Shown: piece by piece, positions 45,466 to 56,513 of the stretch
Position numbering within the stretch: the stretch's first letter is position 1
Layout: every line of letters starts with the position of its first letter
NCBI GenBank assembly: GCA_900088475.1
Contig: FLMG01001570.1
Span: 187,030 to 251,029, forward strand
Reading direction: 5' to 3'
DNA: 64,000 nt
Source of the DNA: Hyphochytrium catenoides
Lineage: Eukaryota > Sar > Hyphochytriomycetes > Hyphochytriales > Hyphochytriaceae
Notes under the pieces: generated by a model
Seen by the model: only the letters and a program-made list of their open reading frames with translations
Databases searched by the model: none
What the model was told of the DNA's origin: nothing
Program-made: the position numbers and the translations under genes

Positions 45466-48400
45466 CTAACCCCAAAATGGAAGTGCACTTTTAGCGGTAC
45501 TTAGCGGTCCCTGCTCCTTTGTCTGACCAGGGATAGGGTACGGCACCGGCCGGGTTGTCCTGTTGGAGCTCTCATTCAACTCTGTCTCCGTGCAATGGAT
45601 GTCTCGCAAAAATTGCTCAAAAGACTGGCGGCACTGTGGAAGATAAGAAGACCAGAACTGATAGTTAGCCTGCGAACTTTCCCCCGACTTGTTTTCTAAG
45701 AACTGGGCTGCGGTTTTGCCATCAACCTGTCTCCCTTTCTTCCTTCCCAGTCCTCCAGTCAGACCTGTTAGCCTAGTGCCACCGAGCTATCCGCCATATC
45801 TCTCTTCGATTTACCTGTCTTGAGTGCTCCGCACGGTGTTTTGCGTGTGCCAGTAGAAGCCCTTTAAATTCTTCATTTTTCTCCCTTTCAAAGCGATTCA
45901 TCTCTCGTTTCAGGCTCTCCGTGATAAACTCAACCTGCAGCCGCGCTTCATTCATCCTTCCTTCCGCCTGCTAGATCGGTTAGGCGGTGCCATAAGGCCA
46001 GCACGGGTACAGCTCTAAAAAAGACTCAGAGTAAATGATATAGATGAAGATAGCAAGAGGACAGGTAGAAGAGAACCGTTCCAAACCATAGGTTTACGAG
46101 GAGGTCCTAGCCATTATAACCTCTGCTAGGAACATGAGGCCAGTCGATAGCGACAAAGAAGACAGCGGGAAAATTAAGCTTAAGAAATGAGAACTTCCGT
46201 GAATAAGGCTACGTGTCGAGGGGAAGCCCCATGGTATTACCTGCACCACCTTCTGCTCCGCCTTAAGAGCAGAGCCTGCAGTGCCCGTCCTGGCTCTTGC
46301 AGCCGCAAACCTCTCTTTGTTCCGTTGCATGCTTGCATTTGAGTCTACCACCTCCTCAACCGCATTTTCCCGGTTTGCCATAACGGCCTAAGGAGAAGAC
46401 CCCAATATCAGGGTAGTGAAGTCATAGATGAAATAGGTCATGGTTTATGATGGCGGTAGAAGGATGGCGGATAACTGCTAGACAGATGGGGCAGAGGACG
46501 GTGTAGTAAGCCCACCTTGACTGAGCCCACTTTGCCATACTGATACCGCACCGGAGTTACGAAGTCAGCGAGCTCAGCGTCCAGCTGGGTAGTAACATGT
46601 GTTGCACAGGACAAACATTAGTACCCAGAAAGATTAGTACACAAACTCCCCAGAGGGATGAAAGAGAGAGACCAGTAGGTGGCGCGGTGGCTCAGGTGGT
46701 AAGAATCGGAGACGACTAGAGGGAGACGACAAGAAGGGCGGAAAGGTCAGATCCGCGTACATGGTCCTGAAGAAGGTTTCCCTCAGACTCCAATCTCTCT
46801 CCAACTATCTGCGTGAGCGATAAAATGAAGTTTAGGCACTTGCGCAACTGCATAAGATCCCCGTTTCTACGTGATTGCCAACTTCTGACCTGCAGAAACT
46901 CGCTTTCGGCCTCATCTTCTCTTTCATGAATGGCAAGCTCTGTGAGGTAGTGTCCAAATCTGGATAGCTCGTAACCCAGCTCTAACGAAAAGAGAGCACA
47001 TACGTCGAATGGTGGGCAGAGGGGTAGTGAGCGACAAAAAAGAACGAGTAGAAGGATCCAACGAAGCCCAACCGCGTACCAATAAGGCTGAGAATTTAAT
47101 AACCACCACGGAGGGAGGAAGGAGCCAAAAAAGCGACTTACCTCTCAACTTTCTGTACCAGTTGTCCACAGTTCGACAAGCTTCAGCTAGCTTTGCTTCG
47201 TAGGCATCCACCCGTCGACCAATCTATTCGAATCCGGAGGAATATTAGCCGCTAGTCGTCGCCAGAGTGCCCATAATCATCGGCATCTTACCGCCAGGTA
47301 CTCTTCATCTGGCTTTACGTCTAAAGGAGACGGCGAGCCTGCCCAAATGGATGATTTAAGAGAGTGGAAGAGGTTGGTGACAGCACTCGAGGGGGCCGAG
47401 ATTGGTATAGTTGCTGTCTCCATGGGCATCAGCTCCTTTGCAGCCTGCAAGCCCTGCATTGACGGAAGCAGAAGCAATTGGAAAGTAAGCCAACGACAGT
47501 GACGATTCTCCCAATAGCTTTGGAAAAGGCTATGGCTATCACAAAGTCACATGAGACGGTCCGGCTGCTTACACTCACGGTGCTAAGGGTTAACGAATTT
47601 GGGACTTTCTAACAGATGGAAGCAGAGAATTGGAAAAGAGAAGCTACACAGTGTCTATGCTTACTTCTCGACTTGCAGTGAGAATCACCTGCACCTCCAA
47701 AGCACTTCCTAGCTGAGGGTGATTTGCCACTTGATTCTAAGGAAGATGACAGTGAGATATTGACAGTGCAGAAGAGGCTAGATTGAGCCTCTAAGCGAGT
47801 CTCCAAGCTGTATAAGGAAGAGCCAAAACGGCAGGAAAAAAGAAGACGTTCACCCTTTTGAAAGATCTTTCTGAGAACAGGAGCGCTGTTTGGGGACTCA
47901 TATGAGAGACAAGGAGGTATTGCCTCTTTCAGCAGCTCTACGTACTATGTAGTGCTCTAAAGCCTGCTTTCTCTCCTCGACGAACGTCACCTCTAGGTTT
48001 CCTGCAAAACAGTCACATTTTAGTTCACTATTGTCTAGTGCCTGAGACTCTCCGACCAACCACCTACCAACAGACCGCTTTTCCGGTAAAGGCGGGATGA
48101 TCAGACCTGCAGCAGAGGGAATATCAGTGCCGTGCCTCTTCTAAAGATCCGTCATGAGGCTAACGGGTGATGCCACGTGTTTTCTCCTTAAGCTGCACTA
48201 TCTTTCATGTCCCTCACATGTTGGCCGAGTCTACAGAAAATCGGTTCACATTCTACCTGGAAACCTGCTCACAAGTCTCAAGTGCATCCACTCAAAGTCA
48301 CTGAAGCGTCTCCTGAAATCCCGCCGACGTGTGGGCTGACGCGGGTGGTCGACCTACAAAGAGACAGGAGTTCAGCTGCCAGTTCTCAGGTGTACTTATG

Positions 48401-49993
48401 ACACTACTAGTATCCAGCTTATCCGATAACACCTCTTTCCATGTACACTACTGCCAGGATGCTCTGCGTTATCTGTACTTGACCGTGACCGCCACTTACC
48501 TCTGCCTCCACTGCGTACTCGGTGTAACGTGAGTATCCAGAACCCACAATGACCGGCTCCTTTATCCTCACGCGCCAGAAGCACGATATGGTTTCCTCCT
48601 TTCGCGGAGCGACGTGGCCCTAGATAGACAGTTTGTAAGGCCCAGTACGAATAATTTAAGGGGCTCAGAGTGTGAGATAGAAGACGAGGAACAGACAGAA
48701 CAAGGCGAAGGGCGAATCTAACTTTGAGAGATAGAAACAACCACGAAGAGGAAAGCAGTGAAAGCTAGCAGGATGGAAGTGCGAAAGCTGGGATATCCCT
48801 TGCTGAAGAGCTCCTACCACCATATCGTGAGGCTGCGAGTTCAGCATAAAATCTGCCAAAGGTAGGACTGTTCCAGCAGACGTGAGAGCAGAATGAGGTG
48901 CTCCGGTTCTCGAGCCTCTGATACAGGCGGTCTCCTTCATACCAATGCTGGGCCTGCTCAATCATTCTCTCTCTCCTAGTACCATGGGCTCCCCTCACTT
49001 TATCTCGGCCAAATTGGCCCAGCGTCCCAGCCCCACAGTGCCTCACCTTCTCCTGCCAAGATGGGCTCAAGGCTGCAGCTCCCTGTATCTTGGGCCAGGG
49101 CCACGAGCTTCATGGCCACGAACCAGCTCTCGCGGTTCAGACTCTCTACCGAGCGCCCACCGCAGGACAAGCGCCATATCTGGAAATCAGAAAACGGAGC
49201 GGCTTTGAATCAATATACTACTGCCTATCCCGTCTTTCCCTCGTTGCATACTCCGTAACATAGGATGAATCTGTCCTCGCTGAGGGTTGTTTAGAGTCTC
49301 TCTTGCCCTCCGTACCTTCTCCTTCCACTACATAGGGCTACAGCTAGTGGGCACCCTCCTCACTGTTCTCTGCCGTTCTTTGCCTTTCCTTCCTCTCCCC
49401 AAGACTCGTCACTAGAAGACGATCTATCAAGAAGATCCCGTAATCTCTCTCAGTCCAGGAAGAGGAGCCAGCATAAGCGGCCATCCTCCATCCTCCATCC
49501 AGCGCCGCTAGTTTGACGAGAGACCGTCCGCTCACCTCTCTGTTTACGTCGTTCGGCAGCCTCGCCCGCCGAATAAAGGCTGCGCCTTCTGCACCTTGTA
49601 CGAGCCCATCGTCATCGCAATCAATCTGAGCGATGTACGAGGAGAGAGAGGACGCGCATGAGACAGTGCAAAGAGAGTACATTTGACCAGCGAGGTCAAG
49701 GCAGAGGGCATAGAAGGCTGGAGATGGCACAAAAGCACAGCAGACAGAGCCGGAGACGCCGGGAGAGAGTGAGAGCGAGTGCTACAGCGTCCCACCATTC
49801 TAAAGAGTCGAGTGTAGAGCATGACTTCCTCATCCCTGAAGCTCACTCTGGACCCGCAAAACTCTATGACGAAGCCGAGGTCGACTGGACTGGCAGGCAC
49901 AGCAGCCTGCAAGGCTAGTGCGGCAACTTGAGGTGCCAAAGGAGCATCCTCCGGGGCTACAGGACCGGTAGGAGGAGCAACAGAGATCTCCAT
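45466..49993 (-). CDS. Sorting nexin with EH, PX and BAR domains
   Basis: About 15 exons. The N-terminus (49993-49796) is Pro/Ala-rich and leads into an EH domain across exons 1-3: LYTRLFRM, then IDCDDDGLVQGAEGAAF (exon 2, 49625-49536) with a complete 12-residue EF-hand loop (D-D-D-G-V-E at positions 1,3,5,6,8,12), then DVNREIWRLS and VAMKLVALAQ (exon 3, 49179-49047). A PX domain follows: KEETISCFWRVRIKEPVIVG (about 48605-48545), RRFSDFEWMHLRL (about 48330-48275), LIIPPLPEKRS (about 48105-48070) and EVTFVEERKQALEHYI (about 48000-47945). The C-terminus is a BAR-type coiled coil: YEAKLAEACRTVDNWYRKL (47205-47150), QRNKERFAAARAR (about 46330-46280), FITESLKREMNRFEREKNEE (about 45930-45870) and QSFEQFLRDI (about 45625). 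PX-BAR nexins bind PtdIns3P on endosomes and shape tubules; EH domains bind NPF peptides. Closest by architecture: Vps5/SNX1 or Mvp1/SNX8-like. The final exon ends at TAG 45466-45468. Confidence 0.83.
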
Positions 49994-50976
49994 CCTCCCA
50001 CTTAGCTCGCAGTGCCCCTATTTCTGTCTAGTAGTCCTCTCTTGGCCCTCTCTCCTTTCGACCTCGTATCAGCCTGCCTACATTGCCTCTGTTGCTGCGT
50101 CTATCTTCCGCCTTCTGGTCAGCATCAGCAGAAGGTATCGTTCTCTGTCCTACGGATCCAACCCCAGACACAATTGAGCCAGAGCGGGAGCAGTCGTTGA
50201 GCAAGATAGCGGGGCACCAGCGCTTGGAGTCAGTCACTAAGAGAGGGCAAGTAGAGACTAGAGCTGGGAGAAGAGGTTGATCAGCAGCGCGAGAAGAGAG
50301 GGTGTTCTCTCTGTTGCATGGGGCTGCAGCCGCTGCTGCTGCTGCTGCTGCTGGGGAGAGGAGGTTGCAGTTTCTCTCTCTGGTTTTTCACTTTTCTCTT
50401 TTCTCACTTCATCATCAAGCGAAATGCTGTCTTTTGTGAGGGAGATGGCGGTAACGGCTAGTAAGCGGGGAAAGTTCTTCCTCTCTCTCCTTTCTCTCTC
50501 CTTTCTTTATCCTTTCTCTCTCTCTCTCTCTCTCTCTCACTCTCTCTCTCTCTCTCTCCCCCTCTCTCTTCCCTCTCTCTTTCGCTCGCTCTCTCTTGCT
50601 CTTTCGCTTTCTCTATCTCTCCCTCGGCTCGTTCCTTCTTGGATCCTTGGGTGACACAGCCTCACCTCACTATCCAGCACTTCTCATATATCCGGGTGGT
50701 TCCGCGCTTGAGAATCCTTCCTCACTCTGTCCAGCTCGGTGCTGCTCTCAAGTCCCTATCTTCCATTGGCAGCAGCAGTCAAGCTTTCCGTCCTGCCTTA
50801 TAGTCGTTCTGTCTCTCTGTTTGTTTCCATCTCTGGTCCTCTCACCCCTCTAGGCCTCCCCACCCATGCTCTCTTCCTCGCCGCTGTTTGCCCTGGTAAA
50901 CCATCAAAACTCGGTCAGGATGAGATGAGGAACCTGGAGGAGCTGGGCAGCTAGAGGCAGATTGGACGGGGGCCAG
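49994..50976. promoter_or_regulatory. Divergent intergenic region, sorting nexin / SNRNP25
   Basis: Start codons of two divergent genes are 983 bp apart. The region holds a GCT run near 50330-50353 and a CT microsatellite at about 50513-50605. No coding exon is supported; open frames across the CT tract are low complexity. Confidence 0.4.
50513..50605. repeat. CT microsatellite
   Basis: CT dinucleotide run with a few interruptions upstream of SNRNP25. Confidence 0.9.
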
Positions 50977-52333
50977 ATGGCAGGAATCGAGGCGAGAGAG
51001 AAGAATCAGCCGCCTCTCCCCCTTTCGTCCTCAAGTGAGCGGGGGGGAGGGGTAGAGCCTAGCGACGAGGAGCTGCGGGCAGCCGTGGCACAAGGCAGGG
51101 AGCTGCTGAAAAAGCTGTTGGCAGGTGATGATCTGTGGCCCCTATTTTGCCTCTCTTAAGCAGACCTAAAGGGTGGAACCGTGATCGGAGCCTCAGTCGC
51201 TCCAGTTGGCACTGCTGAACCATCATTCACTCCTTTGCCGCATTGTCCATCTTCGCGACGGTCTCTCTCTCTCTCTTTTCTCTCTCCATCTCTCTCTCTC
51301 CCTTCATTGATGTCTCACCTTCTCGCTGCACAGATCCACTCCTAGAGGATTTCTCCGTAGACCTCTCTCCCACGCATCTGGACGAGGCGTTGGCTTATGA
51401 GACGGAGGGAGGCCTCAGAGTGAGAGTGCGGCGCTTCGATGGCATCATTCTAGGTCAGTTTCTGCTCTTCAAGGGGCAGAACCACGGCAAGAAGAGAGAT
51501 GAAGAGGAAGAGAAGATGCTATGCTCTCGGACAAGGTCCTAAGATATGGGTAGCACATGGCAGAGAGACACGGAGGAAGAAAAAGATCTACAGAAGAGAC
51601 TCCAGGCAGCCTGGAAGAGAGGAATCTAGGCAGAGGATGTGAAGGAAGGCCAGGAAGAGCTGTTTATCTGACGCACTTTTGACAGAGCTGAACCTTCTAA
51701 AGAGCGCGACGGTGAAGGATCTGAAGCGGGCACTGGAACGTAGGATTGACAAGATGAATGAAGGAACTATGGGCGCGAGAAGGATCTCCTGGTCAGCTTC
51801 TGTCTGCAGCCTTTGCTCTCATGCTTAGCCCTTCGGAGCTCTGCCAATCTATCTCCCTATCACTTTCCTTGCATGGATCTCTTTCCTCCATCTTCCATCG
51901 TCACTTTCTCTCAAGATCTCTCGACTCTTGTTGGGACTAGTATCTGCTCTAGATACTCTGCCTGTGTTAGGACAAGCCGGTTCGTCTTCTGCATTCTTCA
52001 GGCTCGATCATCAAACTTTCGCGTCATTGGGAGCACTTCCTGATTCTGACATCCTCCTTAAGTAGCTCTGCTCCTCCTCCCAGTTATCCTTTCCCGAAAG
52101 CGCCTCTTTCTTCACAGAGTAACATCAATGGACTCTTGTTCAGGCGCTATGTGTGGCAGAGGTGGCAGCTAAGCTGCAACGGACGACCCTTGAGTCGAGA
52201 TAGCGACCATCTCCAAGTCTATGGCGTCACTCACAACTCAGAAGTCACCTTCTTCCACCTAGCCCCAACCAAGAAAAGACGGAGACAGGAAGGAATGCCT
52301 GAGCAGCAGCGACCGCTGCTATGGAGACCATAG
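50977..52333 (+). CDS. SNRNP25: U11/U12 snRNP 25 kDa protein (minor spliceosome)
   Basis: Four exons: 50977-51124, 51334-51453, 51686-51791 and 52144-52333; the phases join without error to 187 residues. The protein is a ubiquitin-like-fold subunit of the U11/U12 di-snRNP that helps recognise U12-type introns. Signatures: DPLLEDFSVDLSPTHLDEAL and LRVRVRRFDG (exon 2), SATVKDLKRALERRID (exon 3), and ISWRYVWQRWQLSCNG spanning the exon 3/4 junction, matching ISWxYVW in animal and plant homologues. Exon 4 continues with HLQVYGVTHNSEVTFFHL, the conserved last strand of the fold. The N-terminal ~35 residues and the basic tail (KKRRRQEGMPEQ) are extra. An alternative upstream start is unlikely because the preceding in-frame codon is TTG. 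Its presence implies that the organism keeps a minor spliceosome. Confidence 0.85.
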
Positions 52334-52528
52334 AGACTAAAAGATAGAGGAAAATCACTGCCATAGTCGACAGGAAATATAGAGAGATAGGAGTGTGGCC
52401 ACTAGCCTCCAGCCTATAAGAGACACGGACGTTCAGAGGTGGCACAACCAAAGATTGAGGAAGAAGAGCTGGCGGTCGGTGTCGAGCACGAGGCCAGTCA
52501 TAAATAATTGTACTGTTATCAGAGGGCT

Positions 52529-53035
52529 TCACTCCTCTGCCTCATCTGGAATCCGGAACTTCTTCTGCTCCTCCCAGAACTTTAGCCTCTCTTCTCCTTC
52601 TAATGCCCCCTCTAGTCTGCTCGAATGTTCTGCGCCATCATCTGCATACCAGAGCGCGATCACATCTCCTTCACTCGGGTTACCATTTTCATCCTTAAAG
52701 CCATTCTTGTCCCTCAGATATATGGGAGGACCAACCTCTAGAAGGCGGCGCTGCTCAGCCTTGCAGGTAGTCTCTTGCAGAAGCTTGACATATCTTGAAG
52801 CCCAGGGAGATACGCAGTTAGAGATATTGGTCGTGCTGTTGCTCGTTGCCTTAATGCGCCCTTACCTTTGAAACTGCGTCTTCCGCAAATACTCTGTACA
52901 GTTCAGGCAGTAGGGAGAGGGCAGCCAGGGCCCATCGTCCTTCAGCTTGTACTCAACATATAGACCGCTATCCTCGGTAATTTCTTCCATGCACACTGCA
53001 CACTCAGCATCCTCAGCAGGTTTCCCGTGAGCCAT
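52529..53035 (-). CDS. Conserved small Cys-rich protein, uncharacterised
   Basis: Two exons, 53035-52866 and 52793-52529, give about 144 residues; the splice reconstructs TQFQRYVKLLQET. The N-terminus has CAVCMEEITEDSGLYVEYK and then PWLPSPYCLNCTEYL, i.e. two CxxC pairs typical of a small zinc-binding domain. This is followed by a helix (ETTCKAEQRRLLEVG), the phrase GPPIYLRDKNGF, DVIALWYADDGAEHSSRL, and an end rich in Glu/Trp/Lys (EERLKFWEEQKKFRI). The combination (CxxC, PSxYC, GPPIxLRDK, GEERxxFWEE) looks like an old conserved family. I recall similar unnamed proteins in other protists but cannot give a name. It is not a canonical RING because too few metal ligands are visible. Divergent from DHPS with 539 bp between the starts. 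Confidence 0.78.
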
Positions 53036-53574
53036 CCTGCAGGCTGGAGCACTGAAATTCCTCAGCTTCTCTCAGAGTCCGCACTGTCTTAAGCAACTAA
53101 CCAGCCAGCGTCAAACGGGTGCAGCTTCTTCAGCCAAGGCCAGACCGGACAATAGGTTTAGAAGACTTCTAGGAAGTCTAAAGAAGAAAGATGCTTGCCG
53201 TCCTGCGAGCCGCTCCTCCCGACAGCTCTTTTGACCTCGCCAATTAGTCTTTGACGTCCTAACGCTTCGGTCCCTCAGGTCCCAACTCCTGAGCAAGAAA
53301 TGATCCACATCCAGCATTCAAGCCCACATTTTCCTAACCGCTAACGTACATGTTGGTGCCGCTAACGGCTCTCTGGTGCTTCTGATCTGCAGTGAATCGA
53401 ATGGTCATCCCATCGGCTTTCCAGGGATCAGAATCCTTATCATCGCCCTCGCTCGGTCAGTGCAGAGATCAGGAAACGTCGCGGATAAGCATCATAAGCT
53501 CAGACGGGCGGTATCTATAGTCGCAGCGCGCCCTGTCAGAGAGGCGTGAGAAGGCTTTCTTCCTGCTCACAGCA
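53036..53574. promoter_or_regulatory. Divergent upstream region of DHPS and Cys-rich gene
   Basis: No exon is supported. Two overlapping-type motif copies sit 20 nt apart: ACCGCTAAC at 53338-53346 and GCCGCTAAC at 53358-53366, about 210-240 bp upstream of the DHPS start. The same 9-mer occurs upstream of the RIIa and DAW1 genes. Confidence 0.35.
53358..53366 (+). promoter_or_regulatory. Recurrent 9-mer GCCGCTAAC upstream of DHPS
   Basis: Exact copy, preceded by a one-mismatch copy at 53338-53346. Same orientation as the gene. Role inferred only from recurrence. Confidence 0.25.
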
Positions 53575-55614
53575 ATGGACCAGCAGAAGAACGGTGAGGG
53601 ATCAGTTCCGGCCGTGGCCGCCCAGGCTGTGTTGGTCCCGTCCGTGGACTTGAAGCAAAGTGGCGCGCAAGAAGTTCGCGGGTAAGGAGCTGATGATCCC
53701 CTTTTTGGTTAAGAAGTATTATGGAGCTGAGCCTGTTCCTCTTCTTTCAGATATGACTTCAACCAGGGAGTGGACTACACGAAGCTCCTTGACCAATATC
53801 AGAGGATCGGCTTCCAGGCCACAAACTTTGGAGCAGCAGTAGAAGAAGTGAATAAGATGGTAAGCCATTCCATCTCGCTTGACTCCACGCGACCATTCTA
53901 GCTCATCAACAGTCTCTTTTCAGCGCAGTTGGCGTCTAAGCCACGAGCCAGTGGCAGTGGACGAGGATGAGGAGCTCCAGGAGATGTCCGCTCGTGAGCG
54001 CGTGAAGTGCACCATATTCTTCTCCTACACTAGCAACCTGATCTCTTCCGGCCTCAGAGAGATCATCAGGTTCCTTGTCCAGCATAAAATGGTCAGTCCT
54101 AAAAGGGACAGAGAGATTGTGGCTCTCGGGTCAGTTTCAGCCTGTGCGCTGCCTGTCTACCAGCTGCAACAGAGCTCATGCTTCTCTCGACTCTCAGACC
54201 TAAATACGTCTATCGCTCTAACTATAGCGTCCCATTCTTTCGTTCTATCCTAATTCTCAGTGCTTTTCGTGCGACGTTGTTCAACCGCCTAGAAGTTCTT
54301 AGATAGACCTTCGATGTCATTTCTTGTTGAGCAGACTCCTCCCAGTTGCGCTGTCTGTTGCGCTAAAAGCTTTTACCGTCTCTTATCCTTGGAATCGTTA
54401 GGTGGATGTACTCGTCACGACAGCCGGTGGCGTCGAGGAAGACCTTATCAAGTGCCTGGCCCCAACTTTCATTGGAGACTTCTCCCTAAAGGCAAGCTCC
54501 TAGTGGCGAAGCTGCGGGACTATATTCCGAGCTGACAGCTCTCTACTAACTATTACAGGGAGAAACGTTGCGGCAGCAAGGGTTAAACCGCATTGGGAAC
54601 CTCCTTGTCCCGAACCAGAACTATTGTCTTTTTGAAGATTGGATCACCCCTATCCTGGATGCGATGGTGGAAGAGCAACAGGCAGAGGTGACCACTCTCT
54701 AAGACGCTAGCTCGGTCTTCGGGTCTGATAAACTTGTCCTCAGGGAACATTGTGGACCCCATCCAAGATGATCCGGCGATTGGGGCGTGAGATTAACAAT
54801 GAGGAGTCCGTCTACTACTGGGCATACAAGGTGAGGACCGAACATCAGTAGAGGCTTAGATCAACCTCTACCCCTTAGTCTAACCTTACTTTGTCTCTTC
54901 TCTTCCGTCTTGCAGAATGACATTCCAGTATACTGTCCAGCCCTTACGGACGGCTCCATAGGAGACATGATGTACTTCCACAGCTATAAGAAGCCAGGCC
55001 TTGTCCTCGACATTGTCAGTGATATCCGAGCGATTAACGACATCGCCATCCACTCAAGAAAGACGGGGATGATCATTTTAGGTATAGCTCTCACTCTTCT
55101 TCAAGGGTTGCAAGAGTGAGCTGACAGTTCTCTCTACAGGTGGCGGGGTCGTGAAGCATCACACTTGCAATGCAAATCTCATGCGAAACGGTGCGGACTT
55201 TTCCGTGTACATTAACACCGCGCAGGTAATCCTATTGACCTACGAGAGGACTCGGCATATAGAGAGGGGATAATGAGCAGAGAGATCGGTGACAGCTTAG
55301 CAGCACATGAGGAGGAGGTGAGGGCAGCGGGAAACATGGCGAGGAGAGGCTTATCAATATGAAGCCAACCATCGAGAGGCAATGACGCTGGCGCTGTAGG
55401 AGTTTGATGGCAGTGACGCTGGGGCACGACCCGACGAGGCGATTTCCTGGGGCAAGATTCGTGGGTCCGCCAAGCCGGTGAAGGTTAGTAAGTAAGTATG
55501 CTAGCCTTTACGATGCACTAAGGCCCTTGGATGCAGGTTCACGCTGATGCGACGCTGGTCTTCCCTCTCCTCGTGGCACAAACCTTCGCAAAGGGGCTGT
55601 CCACGCATTCCTGA
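53575..55614 (+). CDS. DHPS: Deoxyhypusine synthase
   Basis: Ten exons, complete. Deoxyhypusine synthase transfers the butylamine part of spermidine to a lysine of eIF5A using NAD, the first step of hypusine formation in the cytosol. Exon 1 ([10 protein letters not shown]...) gives [19 protein letters not shown]; exon 2 [20 protein letters not shown] and [14 protein letters not shown]; exon 3 [20 protein letters not shown]; exon 4 [20 protein letters not shown] (NAD-binding); then [55 protein letters not shown], and [20 protein letters not shown] with the active-site lysine, then [20 protein letters not shown]. The last exon ends [14 protein letters not shown] at TGA 55612-55614. The intron after exon 4 (54492-54558) uses a GC donor (GCAAGC) with a normal AG acceptor; all others seen are GT-AG. 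Length and motifs match the family throughout. Confidence 0.95.
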
Positions 55615-56513
55615 CGCTCACACACCTTTATTTATTGCGAACACAATGGCATAACCCGCCGCCCCTGGTAAATTCTCAGATGCATCAGCTGTTGCCGGCA
55701 GACTTGCCGTATGACAGTGTCAGGCTCCACTAGAGCTTTAGCGAAAGCTTCTGATTCCGTCAGAGCTCTTTCTTAGGCGCAACACTAATTGGGCCATCCA
55801 TAGTTAACAGCTCTCAACGTTAGGATAGCGGCATTTGGCAAGTTGCTAAGCTGTATCTTACCATCTCCCGCATCGCCAGCTACTAAGACAGCGCTATAGC
55901 CTTCACGTGCGTGAACCTTAGAACTATCCCCTGTGTCCCCTCCAGCTTCCCTGCTGCTGCCGCATTGAACTGGCCTCTCTGTTGCTATGACTAGAACCTC
56001 CAGGCGTGAGCTGCTCGATGTTCAGAGAGACGGCTGCCTGCCCTGTAGATGGTGGTGAAGTTAGCAAAGCCTCAGCTACCAGCATCATAACCCTAGTCCT
56101 GGGGGACTCAGAAGATCAATTACTATATGCCTATAATAAAACGAGTGGATCCGTTTTTTTGTGAGCCGCTAACGTCCAGCCCCTGCCACCTGTTCTGTAC
56201 CGTTGTTTGCCTTGATCCCTCCCTGTTATTAGACTGGGGCAGCTCCCCCGTCAACCGACGCTCCGCGGCAGATGGGGCTGTAGGCTCGTTTGGCTGCAAG
56301 AAGGGAAGATAAGAGGAGATGCGCTGCCTCCGACGCTTCTGGATAGAGACACGAACATCAAAGGATTTGCCAAGCCATAGCGCGCCGCGCTGAGCTGAGT
56401 ATCGCCCTCTCCAAACTGATCGCCACCAAGTGAAGGGAACTCTTACTCATACTTCGTGTTATCACTCTGGAGCCACCACCTTAGCAACCCAGTTCCCCGT
56501 CACAACCTTAGCC
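55615..56513. other. Intergenic DHPS-DAW1
   Basis: No exon chain is seen. Contains GCCGCTAAC at 56165-56173 after a short T-run. An open frame at 56127-56309 lacks coding signature. Confidence 0.45.
56165..56173 (+). promoter_or_regulatory. Recurrent 9-mer GCCGCTAAC upstream of DAW1
   Basis: Exact copy 341 bp upstream of the DAW1 start, same orientation as the gene. Role inferred only. Confidence 0.25.

Noticed and set aside
46680-46760. tRNA-like A box (GGTGGCTCAGGTGGTAAGA)
   Set aside because: No matching acceptor stem or canonical B box (GGTTCRANTCC) follows at the right distance; it lies in a sorting nexin intron.
52395-52871. 158-codon + strand open frame
   Set aside because: It is antisense to exon 2 of the small Cys-rich gene, which has a clear splice join and conserved-looking sequence.
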